The notes: a model not told the origin generated them from the sequence alone. A DNA stretch of 48,728 nt from Bacillota bacterium (GCA_023412275.1 JAEYNY010000044.1:1-48728), one strand, 5' to 3'. Positions 16,134-25,608 are shown, numbered from the stretch's first letter. Made by a program: numbers and translations.

Positions 16134-18569
16134 TCATATATATGAACGGTTTTGCTTAGCCAATCTTCTATTCAGTTCATCAAGTTCTTCGGGCTTAAGT
16201 TTATATGTTCTCGAACTGATCCCTTTATATGTAACAAACTCCTTACGTTGCTCATCACTAATATATGGAAAATGGTCCGTTACCACCCCTGTATCCTCAT
16301 TATCCTTATAGAATAAGTCGAACAAAAACTCGAATAAACTTTTTGATGTCAGAATGTTTTTGATATCCTTTTTTGTCTTTTTCTTTGATGTTAGTATGTT
16401 TTCTGCAAATTGATACTGTTCGACTGTAATATTTGATTCTATTAATTGTTTGACTTTTTGTGTGCGAAGGTTTGACAACTCTTTTTCAAATTTTTTATTT
16501 ATCCCGACATTATATCCCAAAATATCATAATTCGTAGTTTTTCTTACCAGTATTTTCTTTGTAAGAGCTTTAGGAATGATAAGTTTATCACGGATATATT
16601 TCTCATAGCTTATATCCTTAACATTCTCTGTTCCGCTTTTTATGAAAGATGAAACTTCGTCATGATTACGAGTTATAGTATATCCCAATTTCTCAAATGA
16701 ATCATATATTATTGCGCCATATTCCTTATTAGTATAAAGGCGTTCATCCAATATAGAGACAATTCCATAATCACTTATATCACGAATTAACCTTCCAACA
16801 GCCTGGTTGAGTTTTACCATCATATGAGGAAAGGATACACTCATAAACTTTGAACCTTCAAGTCCCTCCCCTAGCAAATCTATATATGGATCTTCTGGAA
16901 CAGGAAATGGCAGACGTGTTATAATAACACAAAGAAGTGATTCCCCTTTTACTGATATTCCAGAAAAAAAGCTCCCAGAACCTATAAGTACGCTGGTTTC
17001 ATCTTTCTTAAATTTATCTGACAAAACCTCAACACTACTGGAATCTTGAACAAAAGAATTAATCCCCTGTTTTTCTAAGTAAGGTGAAATACCAGAAAAG
17101 ACATTGTTCATGTGTGTCTTGGATGTTGCTAAAATCAAGCTTCTTCCTCCACACATTTCTATAATAGAGATAATTTTTTTAACTTGATTTTCAGTATACT
17201 CTGGTGTAGCGCTCTCTTTAGGTGATACCAAACCATCAGGCACATATATTTTAGCTTGATCTCTATATGAAAACGAAGTTGGTAGAGCAAGTTTTCGGAC
17301 ATCCTTTTGAGTTAAATGCCATAAATCTAACATAGGTGTGAAATCCCCATTTGTAGTTAGAGTTCCAGACATTATTACAACTTTGTTGTATTTAGCCAAT
17401 TCAAGTAAGAAATTTCTAAAGGAACTTGTAAAGCCTTTGCTCACTGCATGAAAGGTATTGTCTTCATAGCAGGTCCAAGAAACATAAGATTCAGATGTAA
17501 TCTTTCTAATCGCTGCTGAAATTTCTTCTAGTTCTTGTATCTTACTGTCTTCATTTTTGTAGAGCGATAGATTTCTTCCTATATTTTTTGATTCCTCTTT
17601 TAACATAGCCTCATCAATATAGCTTTTCATAGATATGAGCATGCTTCGAGCTTTTTCTGAAAGCTTATACCGTCCCTGAGCTGATTCAACTGATGATTTC
17701 TCTTCGTTGAACAAATTCCAAATATTATCCATGAGTCTAGAACATTTGTTTTTCAGAAATTTAGGAATTAAATGCTTAATTTTACTCAAAGTATTAAGTT
17801 TAAGACATACTTCAGTTTGTCCTAAAAAATTCTCTAAAAAATCATGTGCTTCATCTATAATTATAATACCGGGATTTGTTGGCAGGATAGGTTTACTAGC
17901 AGACTCCATGTCTTGAAAATTAAGGAATGAACGTATTAACTGATCATGATTAGTGATAATGAGATCGTTGGCCAAAGACATAAAACGGGAACGGTGCCTC
18001 TGAGTTGGGCAATTTAGGCTATATGTACAATTACGGCATTCGTAGTTACTTGCTTCAAGGTTTAAGTTTTCCCACGTTTTATTTTCTAAAGGGGTATAAA
18101 TATTTTCATACTCATCTCTGTGACCCGTTTCTGCCTGTTCAAAAAATGAAATCAGACTTGTTTTCAAATTTTTATACCGATGTAATGATCCCATGGCACG
18201 TTCATGACAATAATAATTTCCTTTTCCTTTCGCTAAAATGTACTTGTTTACTAACCCATATTTTTTTAAAAGAGGGACTTCTTCACGAGTCAACTGACCT
18301 TGAAGGTTTATAGTTGCTGTTGCGTATATAACTTGAGATGAGAGAATTCTATGCTTTTTTTCAAGCATTGCCGGAATCAACGCTCCCAAAGATTTGCCTG
18401 TACCTACGGGAGCTTCCAGAATAAAAATATTTGGCCTACTCTCATTAAGTAGAAAATCAGCTATATCTAGCGACATCTGTACCTGCGTCAACCTAATATC
18501 ATCTGAATCGTAGTATTCTGGCAACTTATTTTCCCAAAAGTCGAGAATTTCTTCAATGCGATTATTCAT
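16134..18569 (-). CDS. DinG/XPD-like Fe-S superfamily 2 helicase
   Basis: An 811-residue ATP-dependent 5'-3' helicase of the DinG/XPD group. Walker A APVGTGKSLGALIPAM is near residue 52; four cysteines of the Fe-S domain lie at YYCHERA (about 120) and YECRNCTYSLNCPT (about 176-186); the Walker B box IIIDEAHDFLEN is near 240; and motif VI QAVGRLIRD is near 590. The C-terminal 160 residues (after SILDERL) are basic and unassigned. There is no exonuclease domain as in Bacillus DinG. Start ATG has GGAGG at close spacing. Its position in an accessory region next to a recombinase-like gene, not among DNA-repair genes, makes a plasmid-, phage- or defence-related helicase more likely than housekeeping DinG. 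Confidence 0.85.
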   Translation of the reverse strand: MNNRIEEILDFWENKLPEYYDSDDIRLTQVQMSLDIADFLLNESRPNIFILEAPVGTGKSLGALIPAMLEKKHRILSSQVIYATATINLQGQLTREEVPLLKKYGLVNKYILAKGKGNYYCHERAMGSLHRYKNLKTSLISFFEQAETGHRDEYENIYTPLENKTWENLNLEASNYECRNCTYSLNCPTQRHRSRFMSLANDLIITNHDQLIRSFLNFQDMESASKPILPTNPGIIIIDEAHDFLENFLGQTEVCLKLNTLSKIKHLIPKFLKNKCSRLMDNIWNLFNEEKSSVESAQGRYKLSEKARSMLISMKSYIDEAMLKEESKNIGRNLSLYKNEDSKIQELEEISAAIRKITSESYVSWTCYEDNTFHAVSKGFTSSFRNFLLELAKYNKVVIMSGTLTTNGDFTPMLDLWHLTQKDVRKLALPTSFSYRDQAKIYVPDGLVSPKESATPEYTENQVKKIISIIEMCGGRSLILATSKTHMNNVFSGISPYLEKQGINSFVQDSSSVEVLSDKFKKDETSVLIGSGSFFSGISVKGESLLCVIITRLPFPVPEDPYIDLLGEGLEGSKFMSVSFPHMMVKLNQAVGRLIRDISDYGIVSILDERLYTNKEYGAIIYDSFEKLGYTITRNHDEVSSFIKSGTENVKDISYEKYIRDKLIIPKALTKKILVRKTTNYDILGYNVGINKKFEKELSNLRTQKVKQLIESNITVEQYQFAENILTSKKKTKKDIKNILTSKSLFEFLFDLFYKDNEDTGVVTDHFPYISDEQRKEFVTYKGISSRTYKLKPEELDELNRRLAKQNRSYI

Positions 18570-18832
18570 TATACCTCCTATATTTAGTGGTTATTACATA
18601 TCTTACTAAAATATTATACTATATTTATGTAATTGTGTTAATACAATTGGCGAATATTTGTTCGGGATTTTTGATTTTGATTTGGTAATTCAATTCTGAT
18701 TTTATAGACTTTCCTAATCTATAGCAATTACTGATAAACCAAGAAAGTTATTTCTATTCTGTGTTATTAAATTCTGTGTTATTAAATTACACCATAAATT
18801 AAAAAAACATTTTTTATTAATTTGTGAAAATG
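18570..18832. other. AT-rich spacer with a 15-bp tandem repeat
   Basis: The spacer upstream of the helicase has a tandem duplication of ATTCTGTGTTATTAA at 18766-18780 and 18781-18795. It probably contains the helicase promoter on the minus strand. No gene is evident. Confidence 0.5.
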
Positions 18833-18854
18833 AAAAAGCCTCCCATAAGGAGGC
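18833..18854 (-). terminator. Terminator of the arsenic operon
   Basis: Read on the minus strand, GCCTCC-TTATG-GGAGGC is followed by TTTTT. It lies 66 bp beyond the acr3 stop and ends the ars transcript. Confidence 0.85.
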
Positions 18855-18919
18855 CGATTTAAGTTTATAATAACTTTTTGTAGATTATTAATTTAATTCA
18901 GTAATTTTATATCCAAAAT

Positions 18920-19966
18920 CTAATTCTTTACTTTTAAGAAATACTTCTTCCTCCAAAACAGAGCTACATTAACCAATCCAATCATTACTGGTACTTCTAC
19001 CAAAGGACCTATAACTGCTGTAAAAGCTTCCTTAGACTCAATTCCAAACACAGCAACTGCTACTGCTATAGCTAGTTCGAAGTTATTACTCGCAGCTGTA
19101 AAAGACAAAGTTGTTGTTTTGTTATAGTCAATTCCTGATTTATAGCTTATAAAGAATGATGCCGAGAACATGATTATAAAGTAAATCAACAGCGGTATTG
19201 CTACCCTAACAACTTCAAGCGGTAGTTGTACAATATATTGGCCTTTGTACAAGAACATAACTATTATGGTAAATAGCAATGAAACCAGTGCCAAAGGACT
19301 GATTTTAGGAACAAACTTTTTGGTATACCATTCAGTACCCTTAATTGGCTCCAATATTAATCTTGTAAGCATACCAAGAATAAATGGAATTCCAAGATAT
19401 ATAGCTACAGATAATGCAACTTCTGCCATTGAAATATGAACTTCATACCCGGTAAGTCCAAACACAGGCGGTAATACTGTTACAAATAAATATGCAAATA
19501 TTGAATAGAATACCACCTGAAATATAGAGTTAAATGCTACCAAAGCTGCAGCGTATTCATTGTCACCATCAGCAAGGCTGTTCCATACAATAACCATAGC
19601 TATACATCTTGCCAGACCTATCAGAATTAACCCCGTCATTAAGGCAGAATCTGATTTCAAAAACACAACTGCAAGTATAAACATAAGAATAGGTCCTATA
19701 ACCCAGTTTTGTACTAATGATAATATCAGCACTTTCGGATTCTTAAAAACCTTGCCAAGTTCTTTGTAGTTAACCTTTGCAAGCGGTGGATACATCATAA
19801 CAATTAGTCCAATTGCAATTGGTAGCGAAGTTGTCCCAATTGACATCTTTGATAATATTTCCGATAAACCAGGAACTGCCCATCCTAACAAAATTCCCAA
19901 TCCCATCGCAAGGAATATCCATAAGGTTAAAAATCTGTCCAACAATGATAATCTTGATGATTTCAA
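18920..19966 (-). CDS. acr3: Acr3-type arsenite efflux permease
   Basis: A 348-residue inner-membrane carrier with ten hydrophobic segments, which exports arsenite (and sometimes antimonite). The conserved cysteine of the fourth helix is present in GLARCIAMVIVWNSLADG, a hallmark of Acr3 (ArsB of yeast type). The start is TTG behind GGGGGAG. It is the last gene of the arsR-arsD-arsA-oxidoreductase-acr3 operon, 32 bp after the oxidoreductase. With ArsA encoded alongside, it may work as an ATP-driven ArsA-Acr3 pump, although Acr3 can work alone. Confidence 0.93.
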   Translation of the reverse strand: MKSSRLSLLDRFLTLWIFLAMGLGILLGWAVPGLSEILSKMSIGTTSLPIAIGLIVMMYPPLAKVNYKELGKVFKNPKVLILSLVQNWVIGPILMFILAVVFLKSDSALMTGLILIGLARCIAMVIVWNSLADGDNEYAAALVAFNSIFQVVFYSIFAYLFVTVLPPVFGLTGYEVHISMAEVALSVAIYLGIPFILGMLTRLILEPIKGTEWYTKKFVPKISPLALVSLLFTIIVMFLYKGQYIVQLPLEVVRVAIPLLIYFIIMFSASFFISYKSGIDYNKTTTLSFTAASNNFELAIAVAVAVFGIESKEAFTAVIGPLVEVPVMIGLVNVALFWRKKYFLKVKN

Positions 19967-19998
19967 ATAATACTCCCCCTTATAACTTAAATCTTTAC

Positions 19999-21639
19999 TT
20001 ATTTTTCTTCTGTAGCCTTATAAAACTTGTGTCCACCTGAAAGGTTGTATACCTTGCTAAATCCATGGTTAATCAATATATTTTGTGCAGCATTTCCGGT
20101 TACGCCCTTATTACAATAGGTTATTGTTACAGAGTCTTTATCCAAGCTTTCTAAATCCTTCCTCATCGAATCCTGTGGCATATTTAATGCTGTATCCACA
20201 TGTGCCTCGTTATATTGCTTACTGACTCTAGCATCAATTATTTGTACTTTTTCACCATTTCTCGTTATTTCGCGAACTTCATTTGCGGTAATTACCGGCC
20301 TGCTTTTATTTAAAGCATTGTCCAATATCATTCCGGTATAATGAATTGGGTCTTTTGTGGTTGAAAACGGTGGCGCATATGCAAGATCCAGGTGGAATAG
20401 TTCATCTACCTTTGCTCCATAGGTTATTAATGTCACAAAAACATCTATTCTCTTATCTACACCGTCATACCCAATAATTTGCACGCCCAGTATCTTTTGA
20501 GTCTTCTTATCTGCAATTGCCTTAATAACCATTTCTTTTCCATGAAAATAATCTGGTTTATCAGGCTTGATATTATGGCAAATAACAATATCATAGCCTT
20601 CAGCTATTGCATCACTTTCAGATAATCCTGTTGTTGCTATTGTTAAATCAAATAATTTAAAGATGCCGGTGCTTAAATTGCCCCGGTACTCCAATGAACC
20701 ACCAGAAAGAACATCACCAGCTATTCTCCCGGTTTTATTGGCTGTAGATCCCAACGGCCTGTATACTGGTTTGTGAGTTATAACAGAAAATGTCTCAATG
20801 CAGTCGCCGCAGGCATAAATATTGTCAATGTTGGTTTGCATCTTTGTATTGACTTTTATGGCTCCGGTAGAACCGATTTCTATCCCTGCTTCCTTTGCAA
20901 TTGTAATATTAGGCTTTACACCTGTGGCCATTATGACCATATCACTGGCAAGCTCTTTGTAATTCTCTAATACAACTCTATTATCATATATTTCTGAAAT
21001 ACCTGTATTCTTAAATATTTTAATGTTTTTCTTTAGAAGAGTACTTTCCAAAAAAGCAGCCATATCTTCATCTAGATTAGGTGTTATTTTGCTCATCTTT
21101 TCAACTATCGTAACATCAATACCTGTAGCCAATAGATTTTCCAACATTTCAAATCCAATAAAACCAGTACCTGCAATCACTGCATGACCAGGTTTATTTT
21201 CATCAATAAATTTCCTTATTTTCCTGGCGCTTTGTACATTTCTTAAGAAGAAAACATTTTTATTTTCAATGCCCTTAACAGGGGGAACAAATGGTGAAGC
21301 TCCCGTTGCAATTACCAACTTATCATATTTATCCTGAAATTCTTCGTTTGTGTGAAGATTTCTAACAGTTAGTTCCTGAGATTCAGGATTTATCTTTAGC
21401 ACTTCAAAGCCCGTAAAGATATCTATGTTGTATTTTTTCTTAAAAAATACCGGATCTCGCGGAGTAAGTTCATCAATATTGTCTATTTCACCGCCAATAT
21501 AATATGGGAGTCCGCATCCTGAATAAGATATATCCATATCCTTTTCATATATAACTATTTCTGCATCATCATCGTTTCTTCGTGCCTTAGCTGCAGCAGA
21601 CGTTCCGGCAGCTACTGCTCCTATCACAAGTATTCTCAT
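19999..21639 (-). CDS. CoA-disulfide reductase-like flavoprotein fused to rhodanese
   Basis: A 546-residue pyridine nucleotide-disulfide oxidoreductase. FAD-binding GAVAAGTSAAAKAR is at the N-terminus; a single redox cysteine (about Cys42) lies in YSGCGLPYYIGG, as in CoA-disulfide/persulfide reductases; the NADH site is near VIAGTGFIGFE. The C-terminal 90 residues are a rhodanese domain with active Cys in YCNKGVTGN. The fusion corresponds to CoADR-RHD enzymes that reduce CoA persulfide or polysulfide. In ars operons such flavoproteins are known neighbours of ArsA/ArsD, but their role in resistance is unsettled; keeping thiols reduced is a sensible inference. It starts with ATG and lies 18 bp after arsA. 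Confidence 0.88.
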   Translation of the reverse strand: MRILVIGAVAAGTSAAAKARRNDDDAEIVIYEKDMDISYSGCGLPYYIGGEIDNIDELTPRDPVFFKKKYNIDIFTGFEVLKINPESQELTVRNLHTNEEFQDKYDKLVIATGASPFVPPVKGIENKNVFFLRNVQSARKIRKFIDENKPGHAVIAGTGFIGFEMLENLLATGIDVTIVEKMSKITPNLDEDMAAFLESTLLKKNIKIFKNTGISEIYDNRVVLENYKELASDMVIMATGVKPNITIAKEAGIEIGSTGAIKVNTKMQTNIDNIYACGDCIETFSVITHKPVYRPLGSTANKTGRIAGDVLSGGSLEYRGNLSTGIFKLFDLTIATTGLSESDAIAEGYDIVICHNIKPDKPDYFHGKEMVIKAIADKKTQKILGVQIIGYDGVDKRIDVFVTLITYGAKVDELFHLDLAYAPPFSTTKDPIHYTGMILDNALNKSRPVITANEVREITRNGEKVQIIDARVSKQYNEAHVDTALNMPQDSMRKDLESLDKDSVTITYCNKGVTGNAAQNILINHGFSKVYNLSGGHKFYKATEEK

Positions 21640-21657
21640 TTACACTCCGCCTCCGGA

Positions 21658-23400
21658 TTATATTAAATCAAGCAGCTTTTCACCTTTTAGTTCTTCAGGT
21701 TTCCATTCAATAACAGCAAAATTACCATTTGAAATTTCATTAACTTTATTAATCCACTGAACTTCATTATTTGCTTTTACTTTTAATATAGTATTTGTTG
21801 TAGTTGTCGCATAAAAGCTAGAGTTTATAACCCACCACTTACTATGGATACCAGCTCTGTTCAAATCACTCTGAAGCCTTAGCGCTTCATGTACAGGTGT
21901 TGTTTCAGCGAGTGTAACAATAATTACCTCAGTTTGTTTCTCATCTCTGAGTTTAGGCAGGAGTTTCTTAACTGATTCAGGAATATCTCCTTGTGAACGT
22001 TGAATTTCTCTGTGGTAGCTCTGCGTTGAGTCCAAAAGCAGTAAAGTATGTCCGGTCGGTGCTGTATCAATAACCACAACTTCATTCTCAGATCTTTCAA
22101 CTATTTGAGAAAATGCTCTGAAAACTGATATTTCCTGTGTGCAAGGAGATCTTAAATCTTCTTCCACATAGGAAATATCATCCTCGCTCATTGTTTCTCT
22201 TGCTTTGCTCAGTACTTCTTCCTTATATTTATCAAGTTCTTTTTTCTCATCAATATTACTAATCGTAATACCATAACCTTCATCCAATACAAATTTCAAA
22301 TGGGCTGCCGGGTCTGTAGTTGTCAAATGAACCTTTTTGCCCTTCTTTGCCAGACCTAAAGCAATAGCAGCGGCAATAGTTGTCTTTCCTACCCCGCCTT
22401 TACCCATTGTAAATATAACTTTTTTATTGCTACTATATAAATCATCTATCACAGCACTTAATTTAGGTATACTTCCTGTATTCAATCTCAAATTATTATC
22501 TTTAATATTGTTATCCTTTAAGAAGGCTCTTACATTCTCAAGGCCAGTTACATTGTATGGCCTTAATGGAATACTATAAGTTTCTATTGCTTTTAATGAT
22601 TGTGGTATATTGCTTAATGCATTTTGCTGTTTTTCATAGATTGCATTTGTTAAATAATCGTCATGCTCTTGGAGTATTCCATTAAGTATTAAAATTTGAT
22701 TTTTCACTCCTATATCCTGAAGCTCTTCAGAGGCCCTTTCAGCTTCTTTAAGTGGTGAAGGTTCAGGTCTGGATACAAGTATCAGAGTAGTTTTTTCTTT
22801 ATCCGACAGGTTCTTTACTGCATTTTTATATACTTCCTTTTTACTTTCAAGCCCTGAAAGCTGTCCCAGACAGGAAGCTCCATGAGTACTTTCGCTGATA
22901 AAGTTACTCCAGGCTGAAGGTAACTGAAGCATCCTCAATGTGTGTCCTGTAGGAGCTGTATCAAAAATTATATGATCATATTCTACAGATGTTTTTTCGT
23001 CAGTTATAAAGTTTGAAAACTCATTAAATGCGGCGATTTCAACAGTACATGAACCTGAAAGCTGTTCTTCCATGTTGTTGATTACAACATCAGGCAATTT
23101 TCCTCTATAAGGTGCAACTACACTTTCTCTATACTCTCTTGCTGCCTCCTCCGGATCAAAGTTTGCAACGAACAAGTTAGGAACATCTTTTATTGATACA
23201 CCCTTGTTGTTTAACTCAGTACTAAAAACATCCTGAAGGTTGGATGCCGGGTCTGTGCTAATAAGCATTATTTTCTTTCCGGCATCGGCTAAAGTTACTG
23301 CTGTAGCACAAGCGGCAGAGGTTTTCCCAACTCCACCCTTCCCCGTGAAAAATAGATATTTAGTCAATTTTAAATTTGATAAGTCAAAACTTTTGAACAT
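21658..23400 (-). CDS. arsA: Arsenite-stimulated efflux ATPase
   Basis: A 580-residue duplicated ATPase that energises arsenite export together with the membrane pump. Each half has its own P-loop (FFTGKGGVGKTSAA near residue 15 and FTMGKGGVGKTTIAA near 325) and its own signal motif DTAPTGHTLR / DTAPTGHTLL. Metal-site cysteines are present in SGSCTVEIAAF and SPCTQEISVF, with another in HGASCLG, matching the three-Cys site of E. coli ArsA. The frame extends upstream to 23433, but ATG 23400 has GGAGG five bases before it, and MFKSFDLSNLKLTKYLFF is the natural N-terminus. The upstream spacer of 208 bp is structured and unlike the rest of the operon. Confidence 0.95.
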   Translation of the reverse strand: MFKSFDLSNLKLTKYLFFTGKGGVGKTSAACATAVTLADAGKKIMLISTDPASNLQDVFSTELNNKGVSIKDVPNLFVANFDPEEAAREYRESVVAPYRGKLPDVVINNMEEQLSGSCTVEIAAFNEFSNFITDEKTSVEYDHIIFDTAPTGHTLRMLQLPSAWSNFISESTHGASCLGQLSGLESKKEVYKNAVKNLSDKEKTTLILVSRPEPSPLKEAERASEELQDIGVKNQILILNGILQEHDDYLTNAIYEKQQNALSNIPQSLKAIETYSIPLRPYNVTGLENVRAFLKDNNIKDNNLRLNTGSIPKLSAVIDDLYSSNKKVIFTMGKGGVGKTTIAAAIALGLAKKGKKVHLTTTDPAAHLKFVLDEGYGITISNIDEKKELDKYKEEVLSKARETMSEDDISYVEEDLRSPCTQEISVFRAFSQIVERSENEVVVIDTAPTGHTLLLLDSTQSYHREIQRSQGDIPESVKKLLPKLRDEKQTEVIIVTLAETTPVHEALRLQSDLNRAGIHSKWWVINSSFYATTTTNTILKVKANNEVQWINKVNEISNGNFAVIEWKPEELKGEKLLDLI

Positions 23401-23608
23401 ATTAGCCTCCATGAGCCGAAGTTGCGGCCACAAAATATAAGAGAATCAACTCCTTAATCCGCGACAAGGCGAATTAAGGAGGATTGCTAGCCACGTGCGT
23501 TTGCGTAATATAGCGAGCGGAGCAAAATTTCGCACAGCGGCTAATTCGGTAGGTCAGTTTGGAAGATGGAACGCAGTGAAGTCTTTCAGACTAACTCTCT
23601 TTTCAGTA
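23401..23608 (-). repeat. Structured, GC-shifted spacer element between arsD and arsA
   Basis: The other spacers of this operon are 2-32 bp, but this one is 208 bp. Its base composition is visibly less AT-rich than the surroundings, with CG-containing words (TCCGCGACAAGGCG, GCGAGCGGAGC). CCTTAAT (23453-23459) pairs with ATTAAGG (23474-23480), and other short complementary blocks are present. It has no coding potential in either direction. It may be a dispersed clostridial repeat inserted in the operon, or an RNA element that adjusts arsA expression. Confidence 0.55.
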
Positions 23609-23986
23609 TTAGCAGCATCCACCTTTGCAACCACACCCATTTGATTTTGGTTTAATTTTAACGGTAGCCCTAAGGTAATCAATTGGTAATTCTAATAGAT
23701 TGCAGAATTCCTCGTCTGTTGGATAAGCCTTGGTTTTCACAACAATACCGTCTACCATTGTTACTGGAAGAATATCTACACCATCCTTATTCAACATTTG
23801 GTTTATTTCTTTATTGTCAACGAATATCTGTGGGTTATTAGTCAAATTGTATCTTTCAACTAAAACACCCTTATTCTTAAGATTATTTAAAACTGTAGAA
23901 ACCCTTAACAGTTCTTTATCTACTGATGGACCGCACACCCCTGTTGAGCAACACATTGCAGGATCAAAAATAACCATTCTTTTCAT
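23609..23986 (-). CDS. arsD: Arsenite metallochaperone
   Basis: A 125-residue ArsD that hands arsenite to ArsA. With the start at 23986 (GGAG 8 nt upstream) the essential triad falls exactly at Cys12, Cys13 and Cys18 (AMCCSTGVCGPSVD), which settles the start against the longer frame from 23995. Two further vicinal pairs close the protein (GCGCKGGCC), as in E. coli ArsD Cys112-113 and Cys119-120. It begins two bases after the arsR stop. In many systems ArsD is also a weak repressor. Confidence 0.95.
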   Translation of the reverse strand: MKRMVIFDPAMCCSTGVCGPSVDKELLRVSTVLNNLKNKGVLVERYNLTNNPQIFVDNKEINQMLNKDGVDILPVTMVDGIVVKTKAYPTDEEFCNLLELPIDYLRATVKIKPKSNGCGCKGGCC

Positions 23987-23988
23987 AA

Positions 23989-24306
23989 CTAACACTCCTT
24001 TGATTTATATTTACAGATGCATTCATCTGTATCTGTTACAAGGTTCATAAGAAATAGAATAAGTTTATTACAGTTGGTATTATCCAATGAATAATAACTC
24101 CACAACCCTTCTTTTCTGCTTTTTACAAGGCCACAATCCATTAATACTTTCATATGGTGGGATAGGGTAGGTTGCGTAAATTCGAATTGCGCTAAAATAT
24201 CACATGCACATTGTTCACCGCATGACAATATATCAATAATTTTAAGTCTACCTGGATCTGAAAGTGCTTTAATTATTTTTGCATTATCATCGTAATTTGG
24301 GTTCAC
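23989..24306 (-). CDS. arsR: ArsR family arsenic-responsive repressor
   Basis: A 105-residue winged-helix repressor, first gene of the arsenic operon. The DNA-recognition helix is QPTLSHHMKVLMDCGLV, and the CxC metal site lies just before it in CGEQCACDILAQF. A second cysteine group closes the protein (CICKYKSKEC), so the As(III) site may also use C-terminal thiols. The frame is open to 24333, but GTG 24306 (VNPNYDDNAK) has AGGAG 7 nt upstream and is preferred; a longer form would run back into the operator. It likely represses its own operon and is released by As(III) or Sb(III). Confidence 0.92.
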   Translation of the reverse strand: MNPNYDDNAKIIKALSDPGRLKIIDILSCGEQCACDILAQFEFTQPTLSHHMKVLMDCGLVKSRKEGLWSYYSLDNTNCNKLILFLMNLVTDTDECICKYKSKEC

Positions 24307-24318
24307 TTTATCGCTCCT

Positions 24319-24340
24319 TATATAGATAAACATCTATATA
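24319..24340 (-). promoter_or_regulatory. ArsR operator
   Basis: A perfect palindrome of two 9-bp arms (TATATAGAT and its complement) around AAAC, 13 bp before the arsR start. Position and form match an ArsR autoregulatory operator. Confidence 0.75.
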
Positions 24341-24550
24341 TAATATATACTAACATCAACACAATATCAATATACCAATTTATAATTAACATAATATTAA
24401 CTAATACATTCATAAGTATTTATATAGTTTATATTATGAACTTTCATTTAATATGTTACTCCTATTCGGTTACCAATATGTATTACTACAATTTATAAAT
24501 CATATAACAAAAGATGGTAGCTGAATACAGACCTCCTTTTTGTTATAAAA

Positions 24551-25216
24551 TCATTTACTTATACCAAAACTTAAACCAAAGTACGATATTACAAATCCTA
24601 GAAATATAAAAATCATACCTGAGATAACTTTTTTTAATTTGCTATATTTCTTTATATCGGAGTGGAATTGATCTGATTGTGCTATAGTCATTAGTGTTTC
24701 CAATGACATTAGTAATACACTTTGTCCAATAGCACACCCGGCTATAAGTAAAATCCCATGTAATTTTGAGGTTGATATATAACTTATGATAACATTACAA
24801 ATACGTATAAGAATATGAAATGATAAAAAACCTGCTAAAATTCCAGTATACAGTGCTTTCCTTAGTTCATTTTTATTACTGGGTATAGTTGAAAATATAG
24901 AACTAAGCTTTACAATTCCTGTCATTTGCATTCCTTCACGCATTAAAAGGATACTAAGAGACAGATAAAACCACATGGATATCCCCGGCAATAGTGCTGT
25001 AAATATACCCAATAACAGAAGAGTACTTACAAGTCCTACACAATTAATTAATGAATATGAAAAAGACCTCCATTTATTATGTATTTCATAGCTACCTATA
25101 TATCCTATTTTAATTGGAAAGACTGACAATACACGTGGACTAAAAAAAGATAAGACCCCCAAGATTTGTATTACGATAAACATGGAATGCATATCTTCTG
25201 AAAAAAAGTAATTCAT
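24551..25216 (-). CDS. CcdA/DsbD-like membrane protein without its redox cysteines
   Basis: A 221-residue protein with six hydrophobic segments in the CcdA arrangement. The family motif SPCVLPLLPIVLGYI is recognisable as SPRVLSVFPIKIGYI, so the first redox Cys is Arg. The second motif (normally with APC) reads AGFLSFHILIRIC, so the second redox Cys position is also changed. Remaining cysteines (NCVG, RICN, AGCAIG) are elsewhere. Normal CcdA passes electrons across the membrane by these cysteines, so this copy cannot do so in the usual way. It is co-transcribed with the second ArsR-like regulator (27-bp gap). A broken thioredoxin gene lies on the other side of that regulator. Confidence 0.6.
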   Translation of the reverse strand: MNYFFSEDMHSMFIVIQILGVLSFFSPRVLSVFPIKIGYIGSYEIHNKWRSFSYSLINCVGLVSTLLLLGIFTALLPGISMWFYLSLSILLMREGMQMTGIVKLSSIFSTIPSNKNELRKALYTGILAGFLSFHILIRICNVIISYISTSKLHGILLIAGCAIGQSVLLMSLETLMTIAQSDQFHSDIKKYSKLKKVISGMIFIFLGFVISYFGLSFGISK

Positions 25217-25243
25217 AGCTTACCCCCTCTTTGTTAAAATATT

Positions 25244-25582
25244 TCAATTGCACGGTATATTTTTTCTTTCAAGCCAATCCCTTAATTCCTGTAAATCTGA
25301 TTTAAATTGCTCAAAGCCTCTTGCCTTATCATAAATTAGAGTGTCAATAAATTTAGTATCTGTTCCTTTAATAACAGAGTAATACACCCACTGAGCTTGC
25401 TTCCTGTCTTCTACAAGACCTGCATTTTTTAGACATGAAAGATGCCTTGAGGCTTTCGTTTGTGATATCTTTAATGCTTCCATGATGTCACAAACACAAA
25501 GCTCTCTCTCATACAATAGGTTTATAATTCGTAATCGTGTTTCGTCAGATAACGCTTTCAAGACGTTCAATAAGTTTTTCAT
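25244..25582 (-). CDS. ArsR/SmtB family metalloregulator
   Basis: A 112-residue winged-helix repressor with the canonical arsenite site ELCVCDIMEAL near residue 30 and recognition helix SQTKASRHLSCLKNAGLV. It starts at ATG behind AGAAAAGAGGTGG-like sequence. An operator-like palindrome lies 27 bp upstream. It precedes the CcdA-like gene and differs from the operonic ArsR, so the region has two arsenic sensors. Confidence 0.92.
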   Translation of the reverse strand: MKNLLNVLKALSDETRLRIINLLYERELCVCDIMEALKISQTKASRHLSCLKNAGLVEDRKQAQWVYYSVIKGTDTKFIDTLIYDKARGFEQFKSDLQELRDWLERKNIPCN

Positions 25583-25608
25583 TAGTCCACCTCTTTTCTA
25601 ATAATCCA

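Noticed and set aside
16134..18569. Housekeeping DinG/DNA polymerase epsilon-type helicase
   Set aside because: The N-terminal exonuclease domain of Bacillus DinG is absent and the neighbourhood is accessory.
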